From: Streptomyces sp. TS71-3
Lineage (GTDB): Bacteria; Actinomycetota; Actinomycetes; Streptomycetales; Streptomycetaceae
Reading direction: 5' to 3'
DNA length: 64,000 nucleotides
Assembly (NCBI RefSeq): GCF_018327685.1
Contig: NZ_BNEL01000003.1
Span: 620,001 to 684,000 of the forward strand
Below are positions 43,834 through 53,221 of the stretch, piece after piece. The notes beneath the pieces are model-generated. The model was not told the origin of the DNA and did no database searches. It was given only the letters and a program-made list of their open reading frames with translations. Position numbers and translations under genes: made by a program. The first letter of the stretch is position 1, and the number at the start of each line of letters is the position of its first letter.

Positions 43834-44868
43834 ATGAGGGGGACGGGGACAGCCATGCGAGACGATCACGGGCGGCGGCGGTCCGGCCGGAACCGTCCGG
43901 GAGCCGCGCCGTCGTCGCTGCTCTCGCCGCTGCTCCGGGGCGTGCTCGGGGTGATCGGCGGCGGCTCCTTCGGCACGGGCGTCTGCGCGGTCTTCCTCAC
44001 GACGAACGGCACCGGCACCGGCGTGCTGCTCGCCATCGGCGCCGTGCTGCTGGTCTTCGCGCTGCTCGGCAACCGGATAGAGAGCTTCGAGGTGGGCGGC
44101 GCCAGCCTGCGCCTGCGGGCCGCCGCCGCCGAGCGGTACCAGCTCGCGGACGCCTCCGAGCTGGCCGGCGACCAGGACACCGCCGACGCCCTGCGCGCCG
44201 AGGCCCGCTCGCTGCTGGAGTTCGCGGGGCCGATAGCGGCGGAGTACGGCGCGATCCGCCGGTCGATGCGCGGCGGGGCGGACCGCACGGCGGCCATGTC
44301 CGGCGTGGTCGACGACGTCCGCCGGCTCGCCGCGCAGCGGGACTTCCAGCCCTCCGCCGTACGCGAGTGGCTGCGCGGCGGCACCGACGGGGAGCGGGTC
44401 GTCGCGCTGGGGATGATGCAGACCCGTCCCGAGCTGCGGGACTTCGACGCGGTCCTGGCCGCGGTGTCCCGGCCGCGCAGCCCGTTCGAGCAGTACCTCG
44501 GGCTGGTCCTCATCTCGAAGATGGTCGACGACCTCGGCCCCGCGGAACTGCACCGGCTCACCGGCACCGTCGCCGCCCAGTGGGACAGCGGCATGCGCCG
44601 CGGCACCGACCGCCGCGCCCTGGCCGACGACATCATCCACCGCGCGTCCGAACGGATCACCGCCTGGCGCACCGAGTCCGGGTCCGGATCCGGGGCTACG
44701 GCCGGGACCGGGGCCGGGGCCGACGGCGCGGAGGCGCCGGGCACCACGCCGGGCCCCTCGGACACGCCCCGCGCTCCCCACGAGCCCCACGCATCGAGCG
44801 CCTCGGAGACCGCGGACGCCAGGGGCCAGGGCCCGGCGGACGACGGGGCCGGCACGGACGCCCCATGA
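43834..44868 (+). CDS. Membrane protein of unknown function
   Basis: The 344-residue product has two adjacent membrane helices (LGVIGGGSFGTGVCAVFLTT and VLLAIGAVLLVFALLG) followed by a cytoplasmic part of about 180 residues (FEVGGASLRLRAAAAERYQL, WLRGGTDGERVVALGMMQTR) and an Ala/Gly/Pro-rich tail. I do not recognise a family. ATG 43834 is preceded by GGGGAAGG; ATG 43855 (MRDDHGRRR) is an alternative. It is divergent from pyrE and converges on the epimerase-like gene. Confidence 0.72.
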   Translation: MRGTGTAMRDDHGRRRSGRNRPGAAPSSLLSPLLRGVLGVIGGGSFGTGVCAVFLTTNGTGTGVLLAIGAVLLVFALLGNRIESFEVGGASLRLRAAAAERYQLADASELAGDQDTADALRAEARSLLEFAGPIAAEYGAIRRSMRGGADRTAAMSGVVDDVRRLAAQRDFQPSAVREWLRGGTDGERVVALGMMQTRPELRDFDAVLAAVSRPRSPFEQYLGLVLISKMVDDLGPAELHRLTGTVAAQWDSGMRRGTDRRALADDIIHRASERITAWRTESGSGSGATAGTGAGADGAEAPGTTPGPSDTPRAPHEPHASSASETADARGQGPADDGAGTDAP

Positions 44869-44946
44869 GGCGGTGGACGCCCTGTGAGCCGGCCTACCGC
44901 TTGGACCTGCTTCCCGGGCCTACCGAATTGGCGTCCCGCGGACACC

Positions 44947-45762
44947 TCAGAGCCGCTGCCAGCTGAAGGTGGCCGTGGTCTCCAGCGGTTCGATCGGGGT
45001 GACCAGCCGCGGCTGTGTGTTCAGGCCGTTGGGCGGGCCGGTCTGCGGTTCCACGCAGACGGCGGCCTCCTGCTCGTCGTAGACGACGACCCACTCCTCG
45101 CGTGAGGCGACCTTCATCCGGAGCCTGCCCGGCCAGGTCAGGGTGACGTCGACGCCGCCGGGCATGCCGAAGCAGTCGTCCCACGGCCCCGGCAGTGGCT
45201 CGATGCGCTCGCCGGTCGGCAGCAGGTCGTCGCCCTTGCGCTCCTGCCAGGCGGGCGCGAAGTCGATCCGCACCTCGTCGTCACCGCCGGCGGCCTGGGC
45301 ACCGCCGTCGCCGAGCCGCCGCAGGAACCACGGGTGCCAGCCCGCCTGCGCCGGGAACGACGAGTCGTACGTCTCGACGGACATCGTCAGCGTCAGGCTG
45401 TCCCCGGTGAGCCGCACCAGTTGCGTGACGCGTCCGGAGTACGGCCAGGGGTCGGCGAGGTCGTAGGTGAAGACCGCCTCGTCGGCGTCGGCGCGGGCGG
45501 TGCGCCAGGCCGTGTCGCGGCCCGTGCCGTGGATGGCGTGCGGGGGGGAGTTGAGCGGCATCTGGTGGACGGCGCCGCCGTCCCTGAACTGGCCGCTCCC
45601 GATCCGGCCGCAGAACGGCACCATCGGGAAGCAGCCGTACCGGTCGCCCTGGCGCAGCAGCTCGGTGCCGGCGATCCTGAGACTCGCGATCCGGCAGCCG
45701 TTGCCCGGCCGCACCGTCGCCTCCGCGTCGCCAGCGGTCAGCGTGACGTCATCACTACTCAC
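44947..45762 (-). CDS. Aldose 1-epimerase family protein
   Basis: This 271-residue galactose-mutarotase fold protein has the catalytic-type residues of the family: His in PPHAIHGTGRD, the second His in QAGWHPWFLRR, and Glu in CVEPQTGPPNG. It fits the group of bacterial aldose 1-epimerases acting on free sugars or sugar phosphates. The start is GTG 45760-45762 (MSSDDVTL). The strand matches the CoxG-like gene upstream, but a 729-bp gap intervenes. Confidence 0.9.
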   Translation of the reverse strand: MSSDDVTLTAGDAEATVRPGNGCRIASLRIAGTELLRQGDRYGCFPMVPFCGRIGSGQFRDGGAVHQMPLNSPPHAIHGTGRDTAWRTARADADEAVFTYDLADPWPYSGRVTQLVRLTGDSLTLTMSVETYDSSFPAQAGWHPWFLRRLGDGGAQAAGGDDEVRIDFAPAWQERKGDDLLPTGERIEPLPGPWDDCFGMPGGVDVTLTWPGRLRMKVASREEWVVVYDEQEAAVCVEPQTGPPNGLNTQPRLVTPIEPLETTATFSWQRL

Positions 45763-45878
45763 GCAGCGACCCTACGGGTCGCGATGACCCGAAGCACATC
45801 AGCCCACCCCTACGCGCACACACCGCCCCCATCGAGCCCATGCGTCCCGTGCCGACCGCCGGCCGGTGGCACCCACCC

Positions 45879-46389
45879 GCGCAGTTCCCCGCGCCCCTGA
45901 TCGGGGCCCAGCCCCTTACGGACGCCGGTCGACCACCAGTCCGTCGCGGTCACTCGCGCGGTTCCCCGCGCCCCTGATCAAGAGCCAGCCCCCTGCGGCC
46001 ACCGGTCGACCACCGGCCCGTCACGGTCCCCCGCGCAGTTGCGCCCCCCTAGAGGACAGGGCTACGCCCCGAAAGGGGCGCGGGGGTGGGGGGGTACCTC
46101 CCACGCCCTTATGGCAGGGGGGAGCCGCCAGCCTCATCAAGCCCGCAGCAACTCAACAAGGCCAAGCCCCACCACCAAAGGGGTGCGGGGAACTGCGCAA
46201 CAAACCACGACACACCCGCAGCGAACCACCGAACGAAACCCACCCCACACCAGCTCGGGGCGCAGCCCCGACCTATAAGGGGCGCGGGGAACTGCGCGAG
46301 CAACCACGACGCACGGGAAGCAGACCACCGAACAGAACCCACCACCCCCGGCCAGGGGACAGCCCACCAAGGGGCGCGGGGAACTGCGC
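45879..46389. repeat. Dispersed-repeat cluster in a 729-bp gap
   Basis: Forward cores lie at 45879-45897 and 45956-45974 (a GCGCGGTT variant), with a degenerate copy at about 46030. Reverse cores lie at 46180-46198, 46279-46297 and 46371-46389, and a truncated reverse copy at 46075 is fused to the CCTCCCACGCC family (46089-46124). Downstream of the CoxG-like gene; 45763-46491 contains no supported gene. Confidence 0.88.
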
Positions 46390-46491
46390 AAAAACCACGA
46401 CGCACCGGAACCGGACCACCGCGCCAACCCCTACGCGGCCACCCGTACGTATGCCTCACGAACCCGGGGCGGACCGCGCCCTCCGGGCGCC

Positions 46492-47430
46492 TCAGCGGCG
46501 CCGCCGCAACGCCCGCCCGATCACGATGGCGGAGGCCAACGCCACAGCGGCCGCAGGCGCGGCCCACCGCAGGGCAATCGAGGCCGGCGTGCTCTCGGGC
46601 GCCGGCACCGGCGCGTACCGCCCGCGCGGCGGCGCGTGATCGACCTCTTCCGCGCTCCGCCCGATCATCGTGCGCCGAGCGTGCGCGGCCTCGGCGGGCG
46701 GCTGGTTGTCCACCTCGAAGACGGCACGGGTCTCACCGGCGAGCGCCGCGTCGACGGCGTCCGGGAGCGGCACCCCGAGCTCGTCACGGCGCGCCTCCTG
46801 CTCACCGTCTTCGTCATGCTCATCGAGCGGGCCTTGCTCGGGGCTCTCGCCCTGAGCCTCCTCACGGCCCCGCTCATCCGCCTCACCGCGCCCCTCGCCG
46901 GAGGCACCCTCACCGGAGGCACCCTCACCGGAGCCCGAGCCTCCCTCACCGGAGGCACCCGCCTCGGAGGCACCCACGCCAGGGGCACCCTCACCGTTCG
47001 CGCCCCCGCCCGCGCTCTCCGCCAGCAGCCCGCCGATCTTGTTGAACAGCCGCCGGCCCGCCGTCTCCGCAACATCGGTGTCGAGGTCGGCGAAACGGCC
47101 GCCGCCCGTGGCGTGGCCCGTGAAGGCGAGGGTCGTGCCGCCGTCCGCGGCGGTCAGGCGGAGCGTCAGCGCGACGGTGACCGTGCCGCCGCCGCGGGCC
47201 TCCGCGGCATCGCCCTCGACGAGGTAGCTGCCGTCGTCGCGCTCGGTGATCCGCAGCGCCCCGCGGTAGGTGATGGAGGTGCCGCCGACGCGCACCTTGA
47301 GCCGCCCGGACACGGGCGGCCCGCCCGCGTCCTGCTGGAGCCCCGGCACCGCCGCGGCGACCCGCCCGGGGTCGGCCAGCAGGCGCCGCAGAGGCTCTAC
47401 CGCAACCGGAACGAACACCTCATGCTCCAT
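46492..47430 (-). CDS. CoxG-like SRPBCC protein with C-terminal membrane anchor
   Basis: The 312-residue protein opens with the CoxG/SRPBCC domain (MEHEVFVPVAVEPLRRLLAD, VAAAVPGL, GRLKVRVGGTSITYRGAL, GGTTLAFTGHATGGGRFADL), continues with a Gly/Glu/Ala-rich linker with repeated ASGEG units, and ends in a membrane helix (AAPAAAVALASAIVIGRAL) and Arg tail. CoxG proteins help anchor carbon monoxide dehydrogenase to the membrane. No CO dehydrogenase gene is nearby, so the role here is unknown. ATG 47430. Confidence 0.85.
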   Translation of the reverse strand: MEHEVFVPVAVEPLRRLLADPGRVAAAVPGLQQDAGGPPVSGRLKVRVGGTSITYRGALRITERDDGSYLVEGDAAEARGGGTVTVALTLRLTAADGGTTLAFTGHATGGGRFADLDTDVAETAGRRLFNKIGGLLAESAGGGANGEGAPGVGASEAGASGEGGSGSGEGASGEGASGEGRGEADERGREEAQGESPEQGPLDEHDEDGEQEARRDELGVPLPDAVDAALAGETRAVFEVDNQPPAEAAHARRTMIGRSAEEVDHAPPRGRYAPVPAPESTPASIALRWAAPAAAVALASAIVIGRALRRRR

Positions 47431-47487
47431 GTCTACCGAGCCTACCCATGCGGGGCGCCCGAACTAAGCCTCCGTACCTCGGATAAC

Positions 47488-49047
47488 TCAGCCCCCGTAC
47501 CTCGGATGAACCAGAGTGGACGGCGACACCCCCAGGGGCCGGGATCCGGTCACCGGCTGTCCTCCGGGTACCGCCTCCGCGACGCCGCCGGCGCGTGACG
47601 GAGCCGCGACGCCCGCGCCGTCCCCGGCCAGCAGGAAGTCCCACGGCCCCACCCGGTACGGCCGGGTGGCGAGCCCGGCGGCGCGCAGGGTGGCGTCCAC
47701 CGTCCAGAACTGCCGGTCCGGTGCGCCCGAGCGCCCCGCGTGCACCACGAAGCTCCCGCCGGGGGCGAGGGCGCGGTGGACGAGCCCGTAGAACTCCTGC
47801 GAGTAGTACTTGGTGCTGGCGGTCCTGGTGGGGTCGGGGAGGTCGGAGACGACGAGGTCGTAGCCGCGGCGCAGGTGGCGCAGCCGGCCGAACGGGTCAC
47901 CGGTGACGACGTGCACCCGCGGGTCGCGGAACGCCTGCCCGCCCAGCGCGCTCAGTGCCGGATCGGTGCGGGCCAGCCGGACCACCCCGGCGTCGAGCGC
48001 GAGGACGTCGACCCTGCGCACCCCGGGCCGGCGCAGCGCGGCCCCGGCCGCGAGGCCGTCGTCGCCGCCGAGCACCAGCACCCGCGCCAGGGGGGCGTGC
48101 GCGGCCGGCGCGACCAGCGCGCGGTGGTAGCGCGGCTCATCCCGGGCGCGTACGCGCAGGCGTCCGTCGAGATACAGCTTCAGCGGCTCGTGGGGTCCAC
48201 CGGTGAGCACCACTTCCGATACGTCCGTGCGCAGGGCGGCGCGTATCCCGTCGCCGTAGACGGCTCGGTGGGCGGCGCGCTCGAAGTCGTCCGCGAGGGC
48301 CGCGGCCGTCGCGAGCAGCGCGAGGACGAGGAGGCTCGCCGCGAGCAGCACCCGGCGGCCGCGGGGGCTCATGTGGTGGCGGAACAGCCCGAGCGCGAGC
48401 GCGCCGCCCGCCAGGGCGTTCACCGCGCCGGTGAGCAGCGCCCCGGTGAGCTGCCCGAGCAGCGGCAGCAGCAGGAACGGGAAGGCGAGCCCGCCGACCA
48501 GCGCGCCCACGTAGTCCGCGGCGAACAGGTCGGCGACCGCCACCCCGGCGTCCTGGCGCCGCACCCGCTGGATGAGCACCATCAGCAGCGGCACCTCGGC
48601 GCCTATGAGGAGGCCGATGGCGAGCGTGCAGAGCACCAGCAGCCAGCGGGGGCCGTTCTCCCAGCCGCAGTCGGCGCCCCAGGCGAAGGCCGCGTAGAGG
48701 CCCATGCCGCTGCACCCGCCGATCAGCGCGAGGGCCGCCTCCACCGCGCCGAAGCCGGCCACCGCGTAGGACCGCAGGCTCTTGGCGGCCAGCGATCCGG
48801 CGCCCATCGCGAAGACCATCAGGGCGAGCACCACGGAGGTCTGTGTGACGGAGTCGCCCAGCAGGTACGAGGCGAGCGCGACGAGCTCCAGCTCGTAGAC
48901 CAGGCCGCAGGCGGCGCAGACGAACACGCCGGCCAGCACCAGGATGCGGCCCGTGCGGGGCCGCACGGGCAGCCGCGGCACGGCCTGCTGACCGGGCCCG
49001 GACACCGCGGGCGCGGGCGGCGAGACGGACGCAGGCTGCTCGATCAC
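47488..49047 (-). CDS. Membrane spermidine-synthase-like protein
   Basis: This 519-residue protein has about seven membrane helices ([40 protein letters not shown]) and a C-terminal SAM/polyamine-type domain. Its cofactor loop reads [16 protein letters not shown], where the family normally has GGGDG and a following RE pair; the catalytic-type Asp in VVSDLPDPT is kept. It lies upstream of no polyamine gene but next to DUF2617. The start is GTG 49045-49047 ([10 protein letters not shown]). Polyamine synthesis is doubtful because of the altered loop. Confidence 0.85.
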   Translation of the reverse strand: MIEQPASVSPPAPAVSGPGQQAVPRLPVRPRTGRILVLAGVFVCAACGLVYELELVALASYLLGDSVTQTSVVLALMVFAMGAGSLAAKSLRSYAVAGFGAVEAALALIGGCSGMGLYAAFAWGADCGWENGPRWLLVLCTLAIGLLIGAEVPLLMVLIQRVRRQDAGVAVADLFAADYVGALVGGLAFPFLLLPLLGQLTGALLTGAVNALAGGALALGLFRHHMSPRGRRVLLAASLLVLALLATAAALADDFERAAHRAVYGDGIRAALRTDVSEVVLTGGPHEPLKLYLDGRLRVRARDEPRYHRALVAPAAHAPLARVLVLGGDDGLAAGAALRRPGVRRVDVLALDAGVVRLARTDPALSALGGQAFRDPRVHVVTGDPFGRLRHLRRGYDLVVSDLPDPTRTASTKYYSQEFYGLVHRALAPGGSFVVHAGRSGAPDRQFWTVDATLRAAGLATRPYRVGPWDFLLAGDGAGVAAPSRAGGVAEAVPGGQPVTGSRPLGVSPSTLVHPRYGG

Positions 49048-49119
49048 GTTCCGAACGCTACGTCACGTGGCAGATCCGCTCCGTCACCCACACGTGTGGA
49101 ACCGAGGCGACGGCGCACG

Positions 49120-49650
49120 TCAGCAGCCCGCGAGCAGCAGGCTGGGCACGCGCGCGCCCACACGTGTGCGAGTGGTCACCAGCTCGCCGTCCTGCGGGTA
49201 GGCGTGCCAGGTGCGCCAGTGCACGTGCCCGTCGTGCCGCTGCGCCAGCAGGGCGGTGAAGGCGTACGGGCTGCCGGGGAAGATGCCGACGAGGCCGTGG
49301 GGATGGTCCGACACCAGCGCGATGAGCTCCCGGGCCCGCCCGGCGAACTGGCCGGGCGCCAGGGTCTCCACGCAGGCCGCGAACTCGTACTCCCACTCGC
49401 CGAGCCGCTTGGCGACGCCGAGCGGCAGGGAGGTGCTGGTGCCCGGCAGGCAGGCGACGGTCTCCGAGCAGGTGCCCCGCTCCTCTTCGAGGATCACCTG
49501 GTGGGACGCGCCGAGGAGGCGCAGTTCGATTTTGGCGCCGGTCAGTTCGAGGTCGAGGGTGGCGAGCGCCGGCAACGGTTCGCGCCCGAGCACCCACGCG
49601 AGGTCAGCCGCGCGCGTGTCGGTGTAGGAGGTGGTCAGGGTCCTGAGCAT
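49120..49650 (-). CDS. DUF2617 protein
   Basis: The 176-residue product is a DUF2617 member (MLRTLTTSYTDTRAADLAWV, ELRLLGASHQVILEEERGTC, EYEFAACVETL, GIFPGSPYAFTAL). It is constantly paired with the membrane spermidine-synthase-like gene in Streptomyces, here 72 bases upstream of it on the same strand. The pairing suggests joint function, but neither protein has a known role. ATG 49650. Confidence 0.92.
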   Translation of the reverse strand: MLRTLTTSYTDTRAADLAWVLGREPLPALATLDLELTGAKIELRLLGASHQVILEEERGTCSETVACLPGTSTSLPLGVAKRLGEWEYEFAACVETLAPGQFAGRARELIALVSDHPHGLVGIFPGSPYAFTALLAQRHDGHVHWRTWHAYPQDGELVTTRTRVGARVPSLLLAGC

Positions 49651-50131
49651 GGGTCCGCTCCGCTAGCACGCAATGAGGTCAGGCCGACGCGTCCGTCGGG
49701 ACGCCGGGGACAGGGCCGGCCGCTCACCGGTGATCGAAGGTGAGATCCGTCCGGTCACGCGCCGGGAACCCCGAATGCCGACTCGTGCCCACGAGGATGC
49801 CCGTGGGCCGCATTAACGGATAAGAGGGAATCATGAGGAGAGGTGTCGCCACAGCGGTTTTACCCAAGTTGGTCGGGTTTCCTTCGCGCGGGCAGACCAG
49901 CGTCCAACTGTTCAAGCGTGGAATACCTTCCGCTATCCGGACGCGCCGGCCGGTTCCGCACGGTGAGCGGACTACCCGTCAGGACGGCGGGAACGCCCGC
50001 CGCGAGGACGGCGGAGGCGCCCGTCAGGACAGCGGGGCCGCCTGCCGGGACAGCGGGATCGCATGCCGCGACCGCGGGATCGCCTGCCGGGACTGCGAGG
50101 CCGCCCGGCAGGACGGGCTCGGCACGGCGAA
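49651..50131. other. Intergenic region with degenerate GC-rich repeats, no supported gene
   Basis: The first 170 bases are comparatively AT-rich (AACGGATAAGAGGGAATC, 49814-49831) and could hold a promoter. From about 49970 to 50120 imperfect 15-18 bp units of the type CGGGACAGCGGGATCGC follow. Several frames are open, including one with GAGGGAATC before an ATG at 49833, but the translations are repetitive and Arg/Asp-rich; I do not call them. Confidence 0.5.
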
Positions 50132-50162
50132 GTGCCCGCCGGGTCGGTCTCCCGGCGGGCAC
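50132..50162 (-). terminator. Perfect 12-bp hairpin terminator
   Basis: GTGCCCGCCGGG (50132-50143) and CCCGGCGGGCAC (50151-50162) pair perfectly around a 7-base loop, 86 bases beyond the stop of the small membrane protein gene on the minus strand. Confidence 0.85.
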
Positions 50163-50247
50163 CTCCTTTCGGGACGGACGGTCCGGAGTCGTTCCCCCAG
50201 CGGCCCCGGTCCGCGCGGATCAGCTGCCCCGTGTCAGCCGTTCCGCC

Positions 50248-50574
50248 TCAGCCGCCCCCGCCACCGCAGCCCCCTCCGCCGCCGCACGAGGAGCCGCCGC
50301 CACACGACGACCCCGCGCCGCAGGAGTGGCCGCCGTGCGAACCGCCGTGTGAACCACCGTGCGAGGAACCCCCGCTGTCCGCCACACCGCCCGCGACGCC
50401 GCCGGCCCACCAGCTGGAGGAGGCGCCGCTGCCGTTCGAGCCCCTGCGCCCGCGCTGGGACTTCGGCCTCTTCACCTTCTTCGCGTGCGGGGCCAGCGGA
50501 TCCCTTCTGCGGCCGCCCATGATCAGGATCGCCGCGAGTACCACCAGCACCACCAGGATGACGATCATCTTCAT
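50248..50574 (-). CDS. Small membrane protein with Gly/His/Cys-rich tail
   Basis: This 108-residue protein starts MKMIVILVVLVVLAAILIMG (one membrane helix), followed by a basic segment (KKVKRPKSQRGRR) and a tail of Gly, Ser, His and Cys: repeated SHGG units, then SCGAGSSCGGGSSCGGGGGC. I do not recognise a family. ATG 50574 has a strong ribosome site (GGAAGGAGG, seven bases upstream), which supports real translation. The tail looks suited to metal binding. A perfect hairpin follows. Confidence 0.75.
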   Translation of the reverse strand: MKMIVILVVLVVLAAILIMGGRRRDPLAPHAKKVKRPKSQRGRRGSNGSGASSSWWAGGVAGGVADSGGSSHGGSHGGSHGGHSCGAGSSCGGGSSCGGGGGCGGGGG

Positions 50575-50858
50575 CGCCTTCCTCCTTCCGTTCTCCCCCG
50601 TAGCGGCCTCCCCCAGCCGCTTCCCGTACACGCGCTGAGCGCTCCTGTGCGCTGTTCTCCGTACGTCCTCGCGCTCGTGCGTCCACCGCGCACCGGATCT
50701 TCCGGAGGCGGTCTTCCGCCGTCCCGCGCAGACCTGTTCCCGTCTGCGCCGGGCGGTCGCCTTCTCGCTCACCATCAGCGTGACAGGGGGATGCCCGCAG
50801 GGCTCCGGGGCCAAAGCAGAGTTGAGGAAGTCCAGAGGTTCGGCCCAGGATGGCGGCC

Positions 50859-52127
50859 ATGACATCCACAGCCTCCGCAGCCGGCCCCGGGCCCCGTCCT
50901 CTGCTCAACCGCAGGCTGGCCGAGTTCGGCACCACGATCTTCGCCGAGATGTCCGCGCTGGCCCTGCGCACCGGATCCATCAACCTGGGCCAGGGCTTCC
51001 CGGACACCGACGGCCCCGAAGCGGTCCGGGAGGCCGCGGTGCGCGCCCTGCGCGACGGCCGCGGCAACCAGTACCCGCCCGGCCCCGGCATCCCCGAGCT
51101 GCGCACCGCGGTCGCGGACCACCAGCGGCGCCGCTACGGCCTGGAGTGCGATCCGGACACGGAGGTGCTGGTCACCGCCGGCGCGACGGAGGCGATCGCG
51201 GCGGCGCTGCTGGCGCTGGTCGAGCCGGGCGACGAGGTGATCGCCCTGGAGCCGTACTACGACTCGTACGCCGCGTGCATCGCCATGGCGGGCGGTACGC
51301 GGGTGCCCGTCACGCTCCGGCCCGCGCCGCGGCCGGACGGCGCCGCCCCGGACGGCGCCGCCCCGGGCGACGCGGACGGCGCCGCCGCGCCCCGCGGCTT
51401 CCGGCTGGACCTGGACGAGCTGCGGGACGCCGTCACGAAGCGGACCAGGCTGCTCCTGCTGAACACCCCGCACAACCCGACCGGCACCGTCCTCACCCAC
51501 GCCGAGCTCGCGGAGATCGCCCGCCTCGCCGTCGAGCACGACCTGCTCGTGGTCACCGACGAGGTCTACGAGCACCTGGTCTACGACGGCGCGCGGCACA
51601 TCCCGCTGGCCACCTTCCCGGGCATGCGGGAGCGCACGGTCACGATCAGCTCGGCGGGCAAGACGTTCTCGTTCACGGGATGGAAGGTCGGGTGGGTGAC
51701 CGCGGCCGCCGAGCTGGTGACGGCGGTGCGGTCCGCCAAGCAGTTCCTGACGTACGTGTCCTCGGGGCCGTTCCAGTACGCGGCCGCGGAGGCGCTGGCG
51801 CTGCCCGACAGCTACTTCGACGGCCTGCGCCGGGACCTCCAGGCCGGCCGCGACCTGCTCTCCGCGGGCCTTTCGGAGGCCGGCTTCGAGGTCTACCGCC
51901 CGTCCGCCACGTACTTCATCACCACGGACATCCGCCCCCTCGGCGAGAGCGACGGCTTCGCCTTCTGCCGCGCCCTCCCGGAGCGCATCGGGGTCGTCGC
52001 CATTCCGAACGCGGTCTTCTACGACCACCGCCACGAGGGCGCGCCGTTCGTGCGGTTCGCCTTCTGCAAGCGGCCGGAGGTGTTGCGGGAGGCGGCGGAG
52101 CGGTTGCTCAAGCTGCGCAACGGGTAG
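50859..52127 (+). CDS. PLP-dependent aminotransferase (class I/II)
   Basis: The fold-type I aminotransferase (422 residues) shows NLGQGFPDTDGPEAV, a Tyr in EPYYDSYAACI, LNTPHNPTGTV, DEVYEHLVYDG and the PLP lysine in SSAGKTFSFTGWKVGW. It resembles kynurenine/glutamine transaminase and DapC-like enzymes, and an insert with GAAPDGAAPGD is extra. ATG 50859 has AGGA at 50847-50850; ATG 50850 would add three residues. The substrate cannot be fixed from sequence, so it is not assigned to the tryptophan pathway. Confidence 0.92.
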   Translation: MTSTASAAGPGPRPLLNRRLAEFGTTIFAEMSALALRTGSINLGQGFPDTDGPEAVREAAVRALRDGRGNQYPPGPGIPELRTAVADHQRRRYGLECDPDTEVLVTAGATEAIAAALLALVEPGDEVIALEPYYDSYAACIAMAGGTRVPVTLRPAPRPDGAAPDGAAPGDADGAAAPRGFRLDLDELRDAVTKRTRLLLLNTPHNPTGTVLTHAELAEIARLAVEHDLLVVTDEVYEHLVYDGARHIPLATFPGMRERTVTISSAGKTFSFTGWKVGWVTAAAELVTAVRSAKQFLTYVSSGPFQYAAAEALALPDSYFDGLRRDLQAGRDLLSAGLSEAGFEVYRPSATYFITTDIRPLGESDGFAFCRALPERIGVVAIPNAVFYDHRHEGAPFVRFAFCKRPEVLREAAERLLKLRNG

Positions 52128-52157
52128 GGCGTGAGCGCGTCCCGTGCCGCCCGGATG

Positions 52158-52997
52158 TCAGGCCGCGTCGACGGTGAAGGTCTGGCCGGGCTCAGCGGGC
52201 TCACTGGAGCAGTCCTGTAGGGACGCCTCGGCGCCGGTCGACGCCACGTCTTCGATGCCGAGGCACTGGCCGCCGTCGGCCGCGACGAAGCGGTAGCGGC
52301 GGTCGGGGCCTGGGGGCTTCACCGTCTCGACGGTGAACCGTGTCGCGCTGTCGCATGCTTCGACCGGTTGCAGCAGGCCGTTGGCCTTGGGGTGCGCCTG
52401 GTCTCCCTCGATCACGTCCAGGCAACCGGTCCCTTGGCCCGCCTTCTCCCAGATGATCTGGTACGCACGGTCGCCGGCCGGTTCGACGGTGACCTTCGGC
52501 AGGGCCTTCCCGTCGCAGGGGGCCTGTACGGCGACCGCTCCGTCGTAGCTGTATTTGCCGTGCTCTCGGGTGTGGCCCTCCGTCAGGCACAGGTTCGCGA
52601 CCCCGGCCGGGTGGATGTGCACCGGCATGTTCAGCGGGACTCCCGGGGCGTCCTTGTCGCCGGTGGGAGATCCGGGTGAGGGGAGCCCTGTCGGATCGGA
52701 CGTCGGGGCCGGGGAGACGGAGGAAGGCGAGCCCGCGCCGGCGGGGTCGGAGTTCCCGCCGCCGTCGATCCTGGCCGCCCAGAGCGAGAAGATCCCGGTG
52801 ACGAGGGCGGCGAGCACGGCGGCCGCGGCTCCCCAGCGCGCGGCGCGGAGGGCCGCGTCGCGGCCCGTCGACGATCTGTCGGCGCGCTCCGGATCTGGCG
52901 CAAACCTGTCCCCGCCCGCCTGGGAGCCGTCCGGGTCCGTCCAGGGCCCGTCGCGGCCTGTCGTCGAGTCCCGTTCCACCCCGTCGGGCTCTGCCAC
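52158..52997 (-). CDS. Membrane-anchored ricin-type (beta-trefoil) protein
   Basis: The 279-residue protein has a short cytoplasmic part, one membrane helix (ARWGAAAAVLAALVTGIFSLW), a Ser/Pro-rich stalk and an outer domain of two or three beta-trefoil-like repeats (GKYSYDGAVAVQAPCDG, GTGCLDVIEG, GGQCLGIEDV) with paired Cys. A ricin-like carbohydrate-binding role at the cell surface is plausible but unproven. The start is GTG 52995-52997. Confidence 0.75.
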   Translation of the reverse strand: MAEPDGVERDSTTGRDGPWTDPDGSQAGGDRFAPDPERADRSSTGRDAALRAARWGAAAAVLAALVTGIFSLWAARIDGGGNSDPAGAGSPSSVSPAPTSDPTGLPSPGSPTGDKDAPGVPLNMPVHIHPAGVANLCLTEGHTREHGKYSYDGAVAVQAPCDGKALPKVTVEPAGDRAYQIIWEKAGQGTGCLDVIEGDQAHPKANGLLQPVEACDSATRFTVETVKPPGPDRRYRFVAADGGQCLGIEDVASTGAEASLQDCSSEPAEPGQTFTVDAA

Positions 52998-53221
52998 CCG
53001 GTCACCACCCTCGGCTCACGACGCTCGTCCAGACGTTCGTGCGGCTCTCAGCATGTGGCAGAGCTGAGCCCGTGCCTAGGTGGGCTTTTGGTCAGGCTGT
53101 GCTCCGGGTGCCCTTCCGGGCACGGAAAGCACTTCCGGGACGCGAGGAAGCCAGGCATCCGGCCACGGTCGGTGCCGATGCGGCCGGACGCGGCTCCCCG
53201 CGCCCCGGATGAGGGTGCTTC

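Noticed and set aside
49833..50522. Possible plus-strand gene starting at ATG 49833 after GAGGGAATC
   Set aside because: The product is Arg/Asp/Gly repetitive, follows degenerate DNA repeats, and runs through the terminator and over the well-supported minus-strand small membrane protein gene.
50859..52127. Aminotransferase as kynurenine aminotransferase of the tryptophan pathway
   Set aside because: It is 10 kb from the kyn operon and the family includes several amino acid substrates, so the link cannot be supported.
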